Of a DNA stretch of 64,000 nucleotides, positions 45,185 through 53,368 are shown piece after piece. Below the pieces are notes generated by a model, which ran no database searches, had not been told where the DNA came from, and saw only the letters and a list, made by a program, of their open reading frames with translations. Positions within the stretch are counted from its first letter, which is position 1. Each line of letters begins with the position of its first letter. The DNA comes from Phyllobacterium sp. T1293. Lineage in GTDB: Bacteria; Pseudomonadota; Alphaproteobacteria; Rhizobiales; Rhizobiaceae. A program made the position numbers and the translations under genes. The stretch lies in the NCBI RefSeq assembly GCF_020731415.2, contig NZ_CP088274.1:62001-126000 (forward strand), read 5' to 3'.

Positions 45185-46536
45185 TGCGATGCCGATACTG
45201 GATAGCTGATAAACCTCAGGCTCGCCTCCAGACGATCACTGAGAATATTTTCACAGCGGAGCAGGAGCGCAGTGATATCTGTTTCACTGCCGCTTTCACG
45301 ATAATCAATCAGCAAATAATCGGCGCTTGCGCTCACATGCACCGATCCTGCACCCGCCAGATGGTTCTGAACATTCTCAAGAAACAAGGCGCGCAAACGA
45401 TTGAATGTCGGTTCGCCCTTCAGAGCAATGATCGAACTTTTTGCATGATAGGTGATTTCAGCAACCGCCGAACTCATGTTGGCATCACTGCGCAACTGGT
45501 CCAGACGCTGCGCGAGCGAAATGGGAAGGCCACCGATCATCGGAACGTCAGAAGTCTGAAGGAAATCCGCGCCAGCATCTGTTATCGAATAGGAAAACAG
45601 ATCAATACGCTTTGCAGAATCCGCATCAATCTTTGCGTTGCAATCCAGGCAAATGAATCCGACCTCTGGCTCTGAAGTCAGAGCAGCGCAATTATTGCAG
45701 CGGTGTACATGGCCGGGGCGATCATAATCCTTTCCATAATTGCGCAGCTGCCGCGAGCATTTTGGGCATATGAGTGCCGTGTTCTGCCGGAAATCCTGTT
45801 CCGCCAAAAGCGCTGCACAGTGAAAATGATGAATGAGTGCGGTTTCCTGCAAATCCGCTGAACGGCATGACGGGCATTCCTCTCGCACACTGAGCCTGCG
45901 TGAGCTGCAGCTTCCGCACTCATGCACGCGATCAAAGAATGACTTTCTGAGATAGCCTCGCTTGACCAAACTTTCGGCAATCGGAATGGTCTTTTCAGCG
46001 GAAAAGAAGCCGGGATAGCAGACCGCTGTCGGAGCAAGCGGGTAACGCATGCCTGTGATGGAGCGACCGGATACAAAGGTGTGAGCAAGCAATTGCTGCT
46101 CAGCCTCGATCGTCTCACGATATTGTGGTGCCAATATCTTCCGCCCCTGCCGAAACCTCAAAATGCAGCGCGCAGTTTCCACCCAAGTACGTGGTTCCAT
46201 GATATCAAAATGTACGTCGGCAAAGTCGCCAGCGCGACCTTTGACGTCAATGATCGGCAATTGCAGAGCACCGATGACATCACGCAGGTTATGTAGAGGC
46301 GAGTTACGGCGTTCATCTGCAAACATAACTGCATCGATATCGTCGCCTTCAGCACGTTCAAACAACCGATCAAAGGATGTTGAGTGCGGAATTGCGATTC
46401 TGGGAAACCATCGCACGCGGGGTCTTCTCGTCAAACCAACCTCACGCCAAGAGGCGAGACATTGTTCGATCAATTCATCGATACCAAGCGTAGTAATGGG
46501 CTGTGTTACTGCCGAAGCAATAGGTGATGTCGACAC
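45181..46536 (-). CDS. TackOD1-like zinc-ribbon protein heading the exopolysaccharide operon
   Basis: A 451-residue cytoplasmic protein. The N-terminal half has a response-regulator-like segment (IDAVMFADERRNSPLHNLRDVIGALQLPIIDVKG). The central part is Cys-rich: HECGSCSSRRLSVREECPSC, then ICPKCSRQL, HRCNNCAAL and FICLDCNAKID, enough for three zinc knuckles. The C-terminal part has LKGEPTFNRLRALFLENV and DITALLLRCENIL, recalling diguanylate-cyclase-like remnants. Domain proteins called TackOD1 in bacteria have this look and sit beside GT2/HlyD genes. A GTG at 46536 has GAGG 6 nt upstream and is better than TTG 46548. Probably a regulatory subunit of polysaccharide synthesis. Confidence 0.72.
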   Translation of the reverse strand: MSTSPIASAVTQPITTLGIDELIEQCLASWREVGLTRRPRVRWFPRIAIPHSTSFDRLFERAEGDDIDAVMFADERRNSPLHNLRDVIGALQLPIIDVKGRAGDFADVHFDIMEPRTWVETARCILRFRQGRKILAPQYRETIEAEQQLLAHTFVSGRSITGMRYPLAPTAVCYPGFFSAEKTIPIAESLVKRGYLRKSFFDRVHECGSCSSRRLSVREECPSCRSADLQETALIHHFHCAALLAEQDFRQNTALICPKCSRQLRNYGKDYDRPGHVHRCNNCAALTSEPEVGFICLDCNAKIDADSAKRIDLFSYSITDAGADFLQTSDVPMIGGLPISLAQRLDQLRSDANMSSAVAEITYHAKSSIIALKGEPTFNRLRALFLENVQNHLAGAGSVHVSASADYLLIDYRESGSETDITALLLRCENILSDRLEASLRFISYPVSASQ

Positions 46537-47098
46537 TTGATACCTCAAAATTACGTGCGCTCAACGCTCATGCTCGAATGATTATCCAAACAGGCACTAA
46601 CGCTTCAGTCAGGACTGTTTCGATCTGTTGAGAGGGATTTTCAAATCTTCAAAACCTCGATTGGCCCTCGGCTTATATGCGAGCCGTTGCATGAACCAGA
46701 CGTGAACAACCAAGCTACCTGACAAGAGCAAGTTCGATGATCGTGATATGCTCGTCAGTCATTAACCAACTGTGGGAAGGCAGCACTTTCTCACCCAGGT
46801 CACCCCACAAAAGGCGTCGGCCCTTCACTCTCAATCGCAGCGCTGAGTTTCCATATCTAGCTGGAGTCGAGATGATGAACCACGTAACACCAGAGAATGT
46901 AACCGTTACATGTGTTTTGCCGTAAACTCAGACCTTGATCGCGATGAGCTGCCGCCGCATCTAAACTGCCCCTTTAGTGAAGACTTGCAAATTGCCAAAC
47001 GACATCAGGCTCCACCTGTTGTGTGCCAGTAGACAACAGGCATGAATTGACTAAAGCTGCATAACACTTTGCCCTATTGTCCTTACATAAGGTTTGAC
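46537..47098. promoter_or_regulatory. 562-bp divergent region between the EPS operon and the DUF4139 gene
   Basis: No gene is supported; the frame 46737-46925 has no family likeness. It must contain the promoters of both divergent transcripts. The notable element is the perfect palindrome at 46897-46911, about 360 bp before the EPS operon and 188 bp before the DUF4139 gene. Confidence 0.5.
46897..46911. promoter_or_regulatory. Operator-like palindrome ATGTAAC-C-GTTACAT (copy 3)
   Basis: A perfect 7+1+7 palindrome. The form with a central CG-type step and TGTAAC half-sites is like operators of LacI/GntR-type repressors, but the cognate regulator is unknown. Shared core with 39897-39911 and 41103-41117. 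Confidence 0.65.
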
Positions 47099-49117
47099 AT
47101 GCGCTCCCCCATTCTTGCCCTTTTGATGGTCACAACAATGATGACCAGCGCCGCTCAGGCTGCGGAACTCGTACTCAAACGCGCCGTGCTTGGTACAGGC
47201 GGCGTTGGCTATTTTGAATATGCTGCCGAGGTGGACGGCAATGAACCTCTGCTGTTGCGTGCGCGCCTTGATCAGGTCGATGATATCCTCAAGAGCATAC
47301 TGATCCTGGACCCCGCCGGTCCCGGTTCTGCTACACTCCCCGGCAAGGCTCGCATCGATGATGCCTTTGCCTCACTGCCTTTCGCCAAATCTGACCTTGA
47401 TACGATGCCGGCGCTGTTCTCCGCGCTTAAAGGGGCGGAAATCAAACTGGCAGGCCCTCGACAAATCGAGGGGCGCATAGCCAGCGTGCAAAGTGAGACC
47501 GTCAGTGGCAAGGATGGTGGGGTGACAACGCGCACGCGTGTTTCGGTGTTCTCGGGCGCGTCTATTGAACAGTTCATCCTTGAAGAAGCTGAAGGGCTGG
47601 AATTCAAGGATGCGCGCCTTGGGGAACAAGTCAGTACCGCACTTGTGGCACTGCGAACCGCTCAAGACCGCACGGGACGCGATATCGCTATCAAGCTCGC
47701 TGCAGGAGCGAAACGTACGGTGCGCATCGGCTATGTAGCCGAAACACCCGTGTGGAAAGCAGCCTATCGGCTGACATTGCCGAAGCCGGGCGAAGATCAA
47801 GCCCGTCTGCAGGGCTGGGTTGTTCTGGAGAACATGACCGGCAATGCCTGGAAAGATGTGGAAGTGACGTTGTCGTCTGCTGCGCCTGTGACTTTCAGAC
47901 AGGCGCTATATGATCCTTATTACGTCACCCGCCAACTGGTTGCTCCACCGGTAAGCCGCGCGGCTCTCCCCCGCGCAGACCAAGGGCAGATTTTTGCTGA
48001 GAGCAGACAAGCGCTTGACAGCAGCATGAAGTATCGGGCTGCCCCCTCGCCAGCACAGGCCATACCGGAACAGGCTGCAATCGAACCAATCCCGGGGAAA
48101 GACTATTATGGCGGCGGCGATGCTCTGACCGGCCCGCAGGAGCCTGGCAGCACTGCGGAAGAAAACCCTGCTGGTGCCAGCTTCACGCTTTCGTCTCCGG
48201 TTAGTGTTGGAGCAGGTGAAAGCCTCACGACCCCCTTTGTTGATCTCAATGTGCCGTCGCAATCGGTTGCCTGGTATCAGGGTAGAACACGCAATCCATG
48301 GCGCGCGCTGACTTTGAAGAATAACGGCGCGGTATCTTTGCCAGCGGGATCTGCCACGATTTACGATGCAACTGAGGCGGGGCCAATGTTTTCAGGCGAA
48401 GCTCAGTTCCCTCTCCTTCCAATGGGTGATTTCCGGTTGATTGGTTTTGGTTCAGACCAGAAAATTCTGGTCGACACCGAAGCCGGGTCTGAAACAACAA
48501 TTACCAAAATCAAATCGGTCGATGGTACCCTTCAGATCGAAAGCCGCATACGGCAAACGACCACTTACCGGCTCAAAAACGGTTCGACTGATTTGCGCCA
48601 TATGGTGATTGAGCACCCTCGCATGGCCGATTGGAAGCTGGTCGAACCCAAACCGGAGGATGCGACCATTGCCGGTCAGGCCTACCGCATTCGCTTTGAT
48701 GTCGAAGCCGGGAAATCCAAACAGTACAAGGTCGTCCTGGAACGCCCTGAAGTTGAGGCCATCGATATTGGAGAAGTCACCGGCGCCCGCATCCAGGCCC
48801 TTATGATCGCGCCGGAACTTGACGCCGAAACCAAAGCCCGCCTGACCACTCTGGCGGAAGCCGCCAAAGCCAGCGATGAGGCAATGGCTGAAATGTCCCA
48901 GCTTGAAGAGCGGCGCGATGCTATTATCAACGACCAGACTCGCCTGCGCGAAAATTTGGCATCGGCACCACAAGGATCAGATCTTGCGCGCCTGTATTCA
49001 CAGAAGATGCTGGCCCAGGAGAATGCTCTCGACCGGCTGGACAATGACATCAAGGCAGCGCGCGACCGCTACGAGCAGGCGCGCAAATTACTGGGCGACA
49101 AAGTCAGAAAACTTTAG
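47099..49117 (+). CDS. Secreted DUF4139 domain protein
   Basis: A 672-residue protein with a signal peptide (ILALLMVTTMMTSAAQA). The N-terminal half (VLKRAVLGTGGVGYFEY, LDQVDDILKSILILDP) and the central beta-rich part (RIGYVAETPVWKAAYRLTLPK, QGWVVLENMTGNAWKDVEVTLSSAAPV, YDATEAGPMFSGEAQFPLLPMGDFRLI, ESRIRQTTTYRLKN) match DUF4139 proteins. The C-terminal about 90 residues form a coiled coil (EMSQLEERRDAIINDQTRLRENL, ENALDRLDNDIKAARDRYEQA). Function unknown; likely a periplasmic or outer-surface scaffold. AAGG precedes ATG 47099. It starts a two-gene unit with the DUF2867 gene. Confidence 0.83.
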   Translation: MRSPILALLMVTTMMTSAAQAAELVLKRAVLGTGGVGYFEYAAEVDGNEPLLLRARLDQVDDILKSILILDPAGPGSATLPGKARIDDAFASLPFAKSDLDTMPALFSALKGAEIKLAGPRQIEGRIASVQSETVSGKDGGVTTRTRVSVFSGASIEQFILEEAEGLEFKDARLGEQVSTALVALRTAQDRTGRDIAIKLAAGAKRTVRIGYVAETPVWKAAYRLTLPKPGEDQARLQGWVVLENMTGNAWKDVEVTLSSAAPVTFRQALYDPYYVTRQLVAPPVSRAALPRADQGQIFAESRQALDSSMKYRAAPSPAQAIPEQAAIEPIPGKDYYGGGDALTGPQEPGSTAEENPAGASFTLSSPVSVGAGESLTTPFVDLNVPSQSVAWYQGRTRNPWRALTLKNNGAVSLPAGSATIYDATEAGPMFSGEAQFPLLPMGDFRLIGFGSDQKILVDTEAGSETTITKIKSVDGTLQIESRIRQTTTYRLKNGSTDLRHMVIEHPRMADWKLVEPKPEDATIAGQAYRIRFDVEAGKSKQYKVVLERPEVEAIDIGEVTGARIQALMIAPELDAETKARLTTLAEAAKASDEAMAEMSQLEERRDAIINDQTRLRENLASAPQGSDLARLYSQKMLAQENALDRLDNDIKAARDRYEQARKLLGDKVRKL

Positions 49118-49127
49118 GGTAAACGTG

Positions 49128-49661
49128 ATGCCAACAAAATACGAGCTTGTCACATCTGTGCCCATACCCGCAGAGGCAACGGTGGGCCATACCTACGAAT
49201 TAGTACATTTGGCTGACGCCTACTCAATTCCACTTCCAAGTGGCACCCTGACAGACCCCGAGTTGCTAGCGAGATTCCTCTTCTCCCAGCAACCACGTTG
49301 GATCGGCACTCTTATAAAAATGCGAGATGCTCTCGTTGCTGGATTAGGTCTCAAGACAGCCCGTCATCTCGAGTCCATTGGCGAACACGACCAGACGAAC
49401 CGTCTTGGAATATTCAAGATCTATGGCAAAAGCCGTCTTGAAATTGTATTCGGAGAGGACGACAAGCATTTAGACTTTCGTCTATCTGTTCTTTGCACCA
49501 GTCCAACGGCAAGGCAAGAGGAGCATCGTCTGGTCTTCACCTCTGTGGTTCACTGTCACAACCGGCTGGGGCGTATTTATATTTTTCTGATCGCGCCGTT
49601 TCATCGCCTGGTGGTGCAGGCAAGCCTACGGCAGGCTGCCCGCATCGGCTGGCCATGTTAG
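49128..49661 (+). CDS. DUF2867 protein
   Basis: This 177-residue protein, starting 10 nt after the DUF4139 stop, has DAYSIPLPSGTLTDPELLARFLFSQQPRWIGTLIKMRDALV, GIFKIYGKSRLEIVFGEDDKHLDFRLSVL and the C-terminal block GRIYIFLIAPFHRLVVQASLRQA. These are the hallmarks of DUF2867, a family related to polyketide-cyclase-like folds that is often fused to NAD-binding domains. Function unknown. Start ATG 49128 has AGGG upstream. Confidence 0.82.
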   Translation: MPTKYELVTSVPIPAEATVGHTYELVHLADAYSIPLPSGTLTDPELLARFLFSQQPRWIGTLIKMRDALVAGLGLKTARHLESIGEHDQTNRLGIFKIYGKSRLEIVFGEDDKHLDFRLSVLCTSPTARQEEHRLVFTSVVHCHNRLGRIYIFLIAPFHRLVVQASLRQAARIGWPC

Positions 49662-49797
49662 CTCAGATTACAGAGATCGATCCCTTCCAAGTTCAATAAA
49701 TTCTATCGTTAATAAGGCGTTCTTATTTCAACGTGATTAAGTTGAATGAATAGAGAGCGGTAGAATGATTCCGGACATATATCATTCGAAGTCACAG

Positions 49798-50253
49798 CTA
49801 ACGCCAAGAGCTGATTTGAGTGAGTACCGCTCCCAAAAAAACCAGAACAATGCCTGCCACACGAGGCCAAGTAACGCTGCTTATCGTGATGCCGAATCCA
49901 CCAAATTGATCAATGATGGCTGCACCCAACAATTGGCCAAGAACCACAGAAACAAAGAAGGGTGCCACCCCCAACTTGGGCACCACAATCAGCGCACCAA
50001 TAACGAACAGCGCGCCGGCCGCCCCACCAATCAGAGTCCACCACGGTAGAGCAAAAATACGAGACCAATTCACCGTCACGGAGGAATCCGTGGCCAATCG
50101 TACGATAAATACTATGGCCAAGCTAATTGCGATGGAACACGACGCCGCGAGTAGCGGACTGCCCAACACAGCAGAAATATGAGCATTGATTGGCGGTTGC
50201 ATCGATATCAAAGCACCAAGACCAAATGCTGCAAAGAGATATAGAAACGCCAT
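49798..50253 (-). CDS. Small DMT-family transporter (YdcZ/DUF606 type)
   Basis: A 151-residue, almost wholly hydrophobic protein with five helices (LYLFAAFGLGALISMQPPINA, LLAASCSIAISLAIVFIVRL, PWWTLIGGAAGALFVIGALIVVPKLG, FFVSVVLGQLLGAAIID, RVAGIVLVFLGAVLTQI). The Q-P-x-N-A and WWTLIGG motifs are those of the DUF606/YdcZ drug-metabolite transporters, which often work as short-chain pairs or dimers. Substrate unknown. ATG 50253 follows GGGGAT. It stands alone. Confidence 0.87.
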   Translation of the reverse strand: MAFLYLFAAFGLGALISMQPPINAHISAVLGSPLLAASCSIAISLAIVFIVRLATDSSVTVNWSRIFALPWWTLIGGAAGALFVIGALIVVPKLGVAPFFVSVVLGQLLGAAIIDQFGGFGITISSVTWPRVAGIVLVFLGAVLTQISSWR

Positions 50254-50709
50254 GCTATCCCCATAAGATTTGTGGCAGTGAATATCCAATTATCATATGT
50301 CATAATATTTTTATACAACTGTCAAGTTTACGAGCTAAGCAGAAGCGTTTTGAACGTTCCAATAAGCGATGCATGGCGATATTTCGGACAGCTCTTGGCA
50401 AGCAGATTCGCTGGACCCCACAATCTCACATTGCCCGCCGTCTAATACAGACAACTCTTTCTCCGATAGCAACGTTACTAAGATCATGGGCGCGATCGCA
50501 ACGATAAATATGACTTCGTCAACGAAGCCATAGTTTGAGAAAAATTAATACCTTTAAAAATCCTGTTTCGCAAATAGGAATGACCACCTGTCAAAAATAT
50601 AAAAATATCTTTGAATTTCTATACATTCTCTCAAAGAAATTGTTCTTGCATTTTATGCGCCGTTAGAGCGATGATACCAATCAATATTAAAATATCCGAG
50701 GGGTGCGGT
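50254..50709. other. 456-bp AT-rich region before the Tail Collar genes
   Basis: No gene is supported. The part nearest 50710 is AT-rich with A/T runs, as for a promoter. It holds a 14-nt palindrome CTTCGT-CA-ACGAAG (50514-50527) and a looser AATTTC/GAAATT pair near 50616-50641. No integrase, tRNA or attachment site is seen. Confidence 0.4.
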
Positions 50710-51240
50710 ATGTCCGAAGTCTTTCTAGGCCAGATTATGCTTGCGGGGTTTCAGTTTGCGCCAAAGGGCTTTGCTTTGAGCAACGGGCAACTGTTGGCCA
50801 TTAGTCAGAATCAGGCGTTGTTCTCTCTGTTGGGCACCTACTATGGTGGCAATGGGACGACGACCTTTGCTTTGCCAAATATGCAAAGCCGCACGCCAGT
50901 CGGGTTTGGATCATCAGTTGATTCCTCGTGGCAGCCCTCGCCCTATCAGATTGGCGAAACCGGCGGCGTCGAAAATGTGACCTTGCTTCAGCAGCAATTA
51001 CCCGCACACACTCACTTGGCGAACGGGACGTCCAGCAGCGGCACATTGCGCAATCCTAGCAATGCGCTCTATGGCACCAACAGTGCCAATATCTACGCCC
51101 CGTCCAACGGAGCCCAGGTTGTGCTGTCGAGTCAGACTATTACCCCCGCCGGTAATGGTCAGCCACATGCCAACATACAGCCCTATGACGTCATCAACTA
51201 TTGCATTGCGCTGTCTGGAATTTTCCCGTCGCGCAATTAA
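50710..51240 (+). CDS. Tail Collar domain protein 1
   Basis: The 176-residue product starts MSEVFLGQIMLAGFQFAPKG and shows the Tail Collar pattern LSNGQLLAISQNQALFSLLGTYYGGNGTTTFALPNMQSRTPVG, with QIGETGGVENVTLLQQQLPAHTH and the C-terminal INYCIALSGIFPSRN. The family is named from phage short tail fibres, but trios like this occur in many bacterial chromosomes without other phage genes (also called microcystin-dependent proteins). No signal peptide is seen. RBS likely GAGGGGTGCGGT. First of three tandem paralogues. Confidence 0.9.
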   Translation: MSEVFLGQIMLAGFQFAPKGFALSNGQLLAISQNQALFSLLGTYYGGNGTTTFALPNMQSRTPVGFGSSVDSSWQPSPYQIGETGGVENVTLLQQQLPAHTHLANGTSSSGTLRNPSNALYGTNSANIYAPSNGAQVVLSSQTITPAGNGQPHANIQPYDVINYCIALSGIFPSRN

Positions 51241-51276
51241 CGACCTCTCATCAACCCATCGTACGGAGGACCAACG

Positions 51277-51807
51277 ATGAGCACTCCCTATGTCGGAGAA
51301 ATCCGGCTTTTTGGCTTTTCCCGAGTGCCCAACGGGTGGCTGCCCTGCAATAACTCATTGCAGCCCATCTCGGAATACGAGACGTTGTTCGTTCTGATTG
51401 GCACGACCTATGGCGGCGATGGACAGACGACGTTTGCCATGCCCAATCTTTGTGGACGCGTACCGATCCATCAAGGTACCGGCCAGGGCCTATCGACATA
51501 TGTGATCGGCCAGTCCGCCGGCAGCGAAAATGTAACGCTTTTGCCCACGCAAATGCCGACGCACACGCATCCCTACTTTGCCACAACCGGCCTCGCCAAC
51601 ACCGCATCAATAGGGCCTACAGCCGAGCTGGGCGCTATCGTCGGTGACACGATGTATGCTACCGATCTGAGTGGTGCCACCGGAATTCGAACATCACCAG
51701 CATCAACCCAGATGAGCGGATCGACCATCATGCATGACAATACGATGCCGACCCTGACGGTGCAATATTGCATCGCCTACGCAGGCATCTTTCCCTCACA
51801 GAACTGA
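51277..51807 (+). CDS. Tail Collar domain protein 2
   Basis: A 176-residue paralogue of its neighbours: MSTPYVGEIRLFGFSRVPNG, YETLFVLIGTTYGGDGQTTFAMPNLCGRVPIHQGTG, IGQSAGSENVTLLPTQMPTHTHP and VQYCIAYAGIFPSQN. The middle variable part (residues about 115-155) differs from the other two and probably forms a tip or insertion. RBS ACGGAGGACC precedes the ATG; the gap from the first gene is 36 nt. Confidence 0.9.
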   Translation: MSTPYVGEIRLFGFSRVPNGWLPCNNSLQPISEYETLFVLIGTTYGGDGQTTFAMPNLCGRVPIHQGTGQGLSTYVIGQSAGSENVTLLPTQMPTHTHPYFATTGLANTASIGPTAELGAIVGDTMYATDLSGATGIRTSPASTQMSGSTIMHDNTMPTLTVQYCIAYAGIFPSQN

Positions 51808-51836
51808 CCCGTACCATCTAGATCAAGGACACTGCA

Positions 51837-52370
51837 ATGACAGAACCTTTCATCGGTGAGATCCAACTGTTCGGCTTCAACTTTCCTCCGCGGGGCTGGG
51901 CCTCCTGTAATGGCGCTACACTTGCCATCCAGCAGAATACGGCCTTGTTCTCTCTGCTCGGCATCCAGTATGGCGGCAATGGCACAACCACATTTCAGCT
52001 GCCCAATTTCACCAATCGCGCGGGCTGCAACCAGGGCCAGGGCGCAGGTCTGACCCCGCGAACCATCGGCCAAACCTTTGGCAGCAACAACATAACGCTG
52101 ACGCAAGCGGAGATGCCGGCACATGCGCATTCTCTGACGATCTATAATCAAAGCGAACCCAGCAAACGAGCGCCCTCGCCCAGTTCGGGAAATGGTTTGA
52201 GCGTGCCGAATTCGAGCAGTCCGTTTCTGCCCAATGTGCAACCGAACACACAGTTCGCACAAAATGTCATCGGCGTTGCAGGTAGCAGTCAACCGCATGA
52301 AAACCGTCAGCCTTATCTGGCAATCAACTTTAGCATCGCACTGGCCGGCATATTTCCATCTTTCAGCTGA
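51837..52370 (+). CDS. Tail Collar domain protein 3
   Basis: A 177-residue paralogue: MTEPFIGEIQLFGFNFPPRG, IQQNTALFSLLGIQYGGNGTTTFQLPNFTNRAGCNQG, IGQTFGSNNITLTQAEMPAHAHS and INFSIALAGIFPSFS. It starts 29 nt after paralogue 2 and its stop overlaps the GNAT start by 1 nt (TGATG at 52368-52372), so the acetyltransferase is translationally coupled to it. A structural rather than enzymatic role is expected. Confidence 0.9.
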   Translation: MTEPFIGEIQLFGFNFPPRGWASCNGATLAIQQNTALFSLLGIQYGGNGTTTFQLPNFTNRAGCNQGQGAGLTPRTIGQTFGSNNITLTQAEMPAHAHSLTIYNQSEPSKRAPSPSSGNGLSVPNSSSPFLPNVQPNTQFAQNVIGVAGSSQPHENRQPYLAINFSIALAGIFPSFS

Positions 52371-52954
52371 TGAAAGACGCAGGGGCAGGCCAGCTGCCGG
52401 AATTTCCGGCTCGACCGTGGAGTGACAGGCTCGCTGTTGCGGCGTGTGTCCTGCGCCCTGCGGCGCTCGATGACCTGCCATTTCTACATCGGCTTTATCA
52501 TTCGTTCCGCAAAGATGAACTGGCTCACATACCATGGCCACAGGAACATAAGGACGCATTTCTGGACCAGCAATTTGCTCTGCAGCACCGCTATTACATT
52601 GCTGCATTTCCGCAAACGGATTTCCTGATCATCGAGAAGGACCGCATGTCAGTCGGCCGCCTCTATATCCAGATGGCTGCGCACAATTGGCATATTATCG
52701 ATATCGGGCTCTTACCCGAATGGCGCAATCGGGGGATGGGATCTGCCATATTATCCAGCATCCAGAATGCGGCAATCGCCGGGAACGCCGGTGGTATTGT
52801 CCTGCATGTCGATCAAAACAACAGACGCGCGCTCGGCCTTTACGAGGCTTTTGGATTCAAGGCCGCCGATACCAGCGATACCCACATACGGATGGAATGG
52901 CTTCCGTCTCAGGATACGTCAGAACCAACGGATGCATCGTCAGCCGTCAGTTAA
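52370..52954 (+). CDS. GNAT-family N-acetyltransferase coupled to the Tail Collar genes
   Basis: The 194-residue protein has the GNAT core: LRPAALDDLPFLHRLY at the start, IIDIGLLPEWRNRGMGSAILSSIQNAA (acetyl-CoA loop R/Q-x2-G-x-G/A) and VDQNNRRALGLYEAFGFKAAD. The coupling to the third Tail Collar gene suggests it modifies these proteins or their partner. Its end overlaps the convergent DUF6916-like gene by 8 nt. The substrate is unknown. Confidence 0.9.
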   Translation: MKDAGAGQLPEFPARPWSDRLAVAACVLRPAALDDLPFLHRLYHSFRKDELAHIPWPQEHKDAFLDQQFALQHRYYIAAFPQTDFLIIEKDRMSVGRLYIQMAAHNWHIIDIGLLPEWRNRGMGSAILSSIQNAAIAGNAGGIVLHVDQNNRRALGLYEAFGFKAADTSDTHIRMEWLPSQDTSEPTDASSAVS

Positions 52955-53240
52955 AGATCGCCTGATAGATGATGCCGTCCTTATCACGGGCGACGGGCAC
53001 CAGAAAGATATCGAGAATTCCAAGTGCAGCATTCTTCAACCTGTAGATCTTTTGCGGCAGCAGAACCTTTGACTCGCTGCGGAACAACAGAGAAAACGGT
53101 GATCGTCTCATTCCGGTAAAGCCGCGTTCAGGCAAAGGCCGTGCCTCGGTCAACGTGAAAACAAGAGAGCCGGTTCCCATATCGATGTCAAACCCTTCGC
53201 CGACACAGCGGGCGAAATGATCCAGCGTTACAATCTCCAT
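52947..53240 (-). CDS. DUF6916-like small protein
   Basis: A 97-residue protein: MEIVTLDHFARCVGEGFDID, LVFTLTEARPLPERG, RRSPFSLLFRSESKVLLPQKIYRLKNAALGILDIFLVPVARDKDGIIYQAIFN. This pattern (short beta-rich domain ending in FLVPV--D--G--YEAVFN) is one I associate with DUF6916 proteins, which are found beside Tail Collar trios. Function unknown. It is on the minus strand, tail-to-tail with the GNAT gene. Confidence 0.75.
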   Translation of the reverse strand: MEIVTLDHFARCVGEGFDIDMGTGSLVFTLTEARPLPERGFTGMRRSPFSLLFRSESKVLLPQKIYRLKNAALGILDIFLVPVARDKDGIIYQAIFN

Positions 53241-53368
53241 CCCAACCTCAATTGCTTGCGCGAACCTTTATTGCAGCAGTTTATTCTCTGCGTTTGAACC
53301 GAACGCTATCGAGAGATTGGGGAGAAGCAAACAGCTCCTCCCCGAGATCTTCCACGCCTCAACATCCG

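Noticed and set aside
50710..52370. Tail Collar genes as part of a prophage
   Set aside because: No integrase, capsid, terminase, portal, lysis or other tail gene is nearby.
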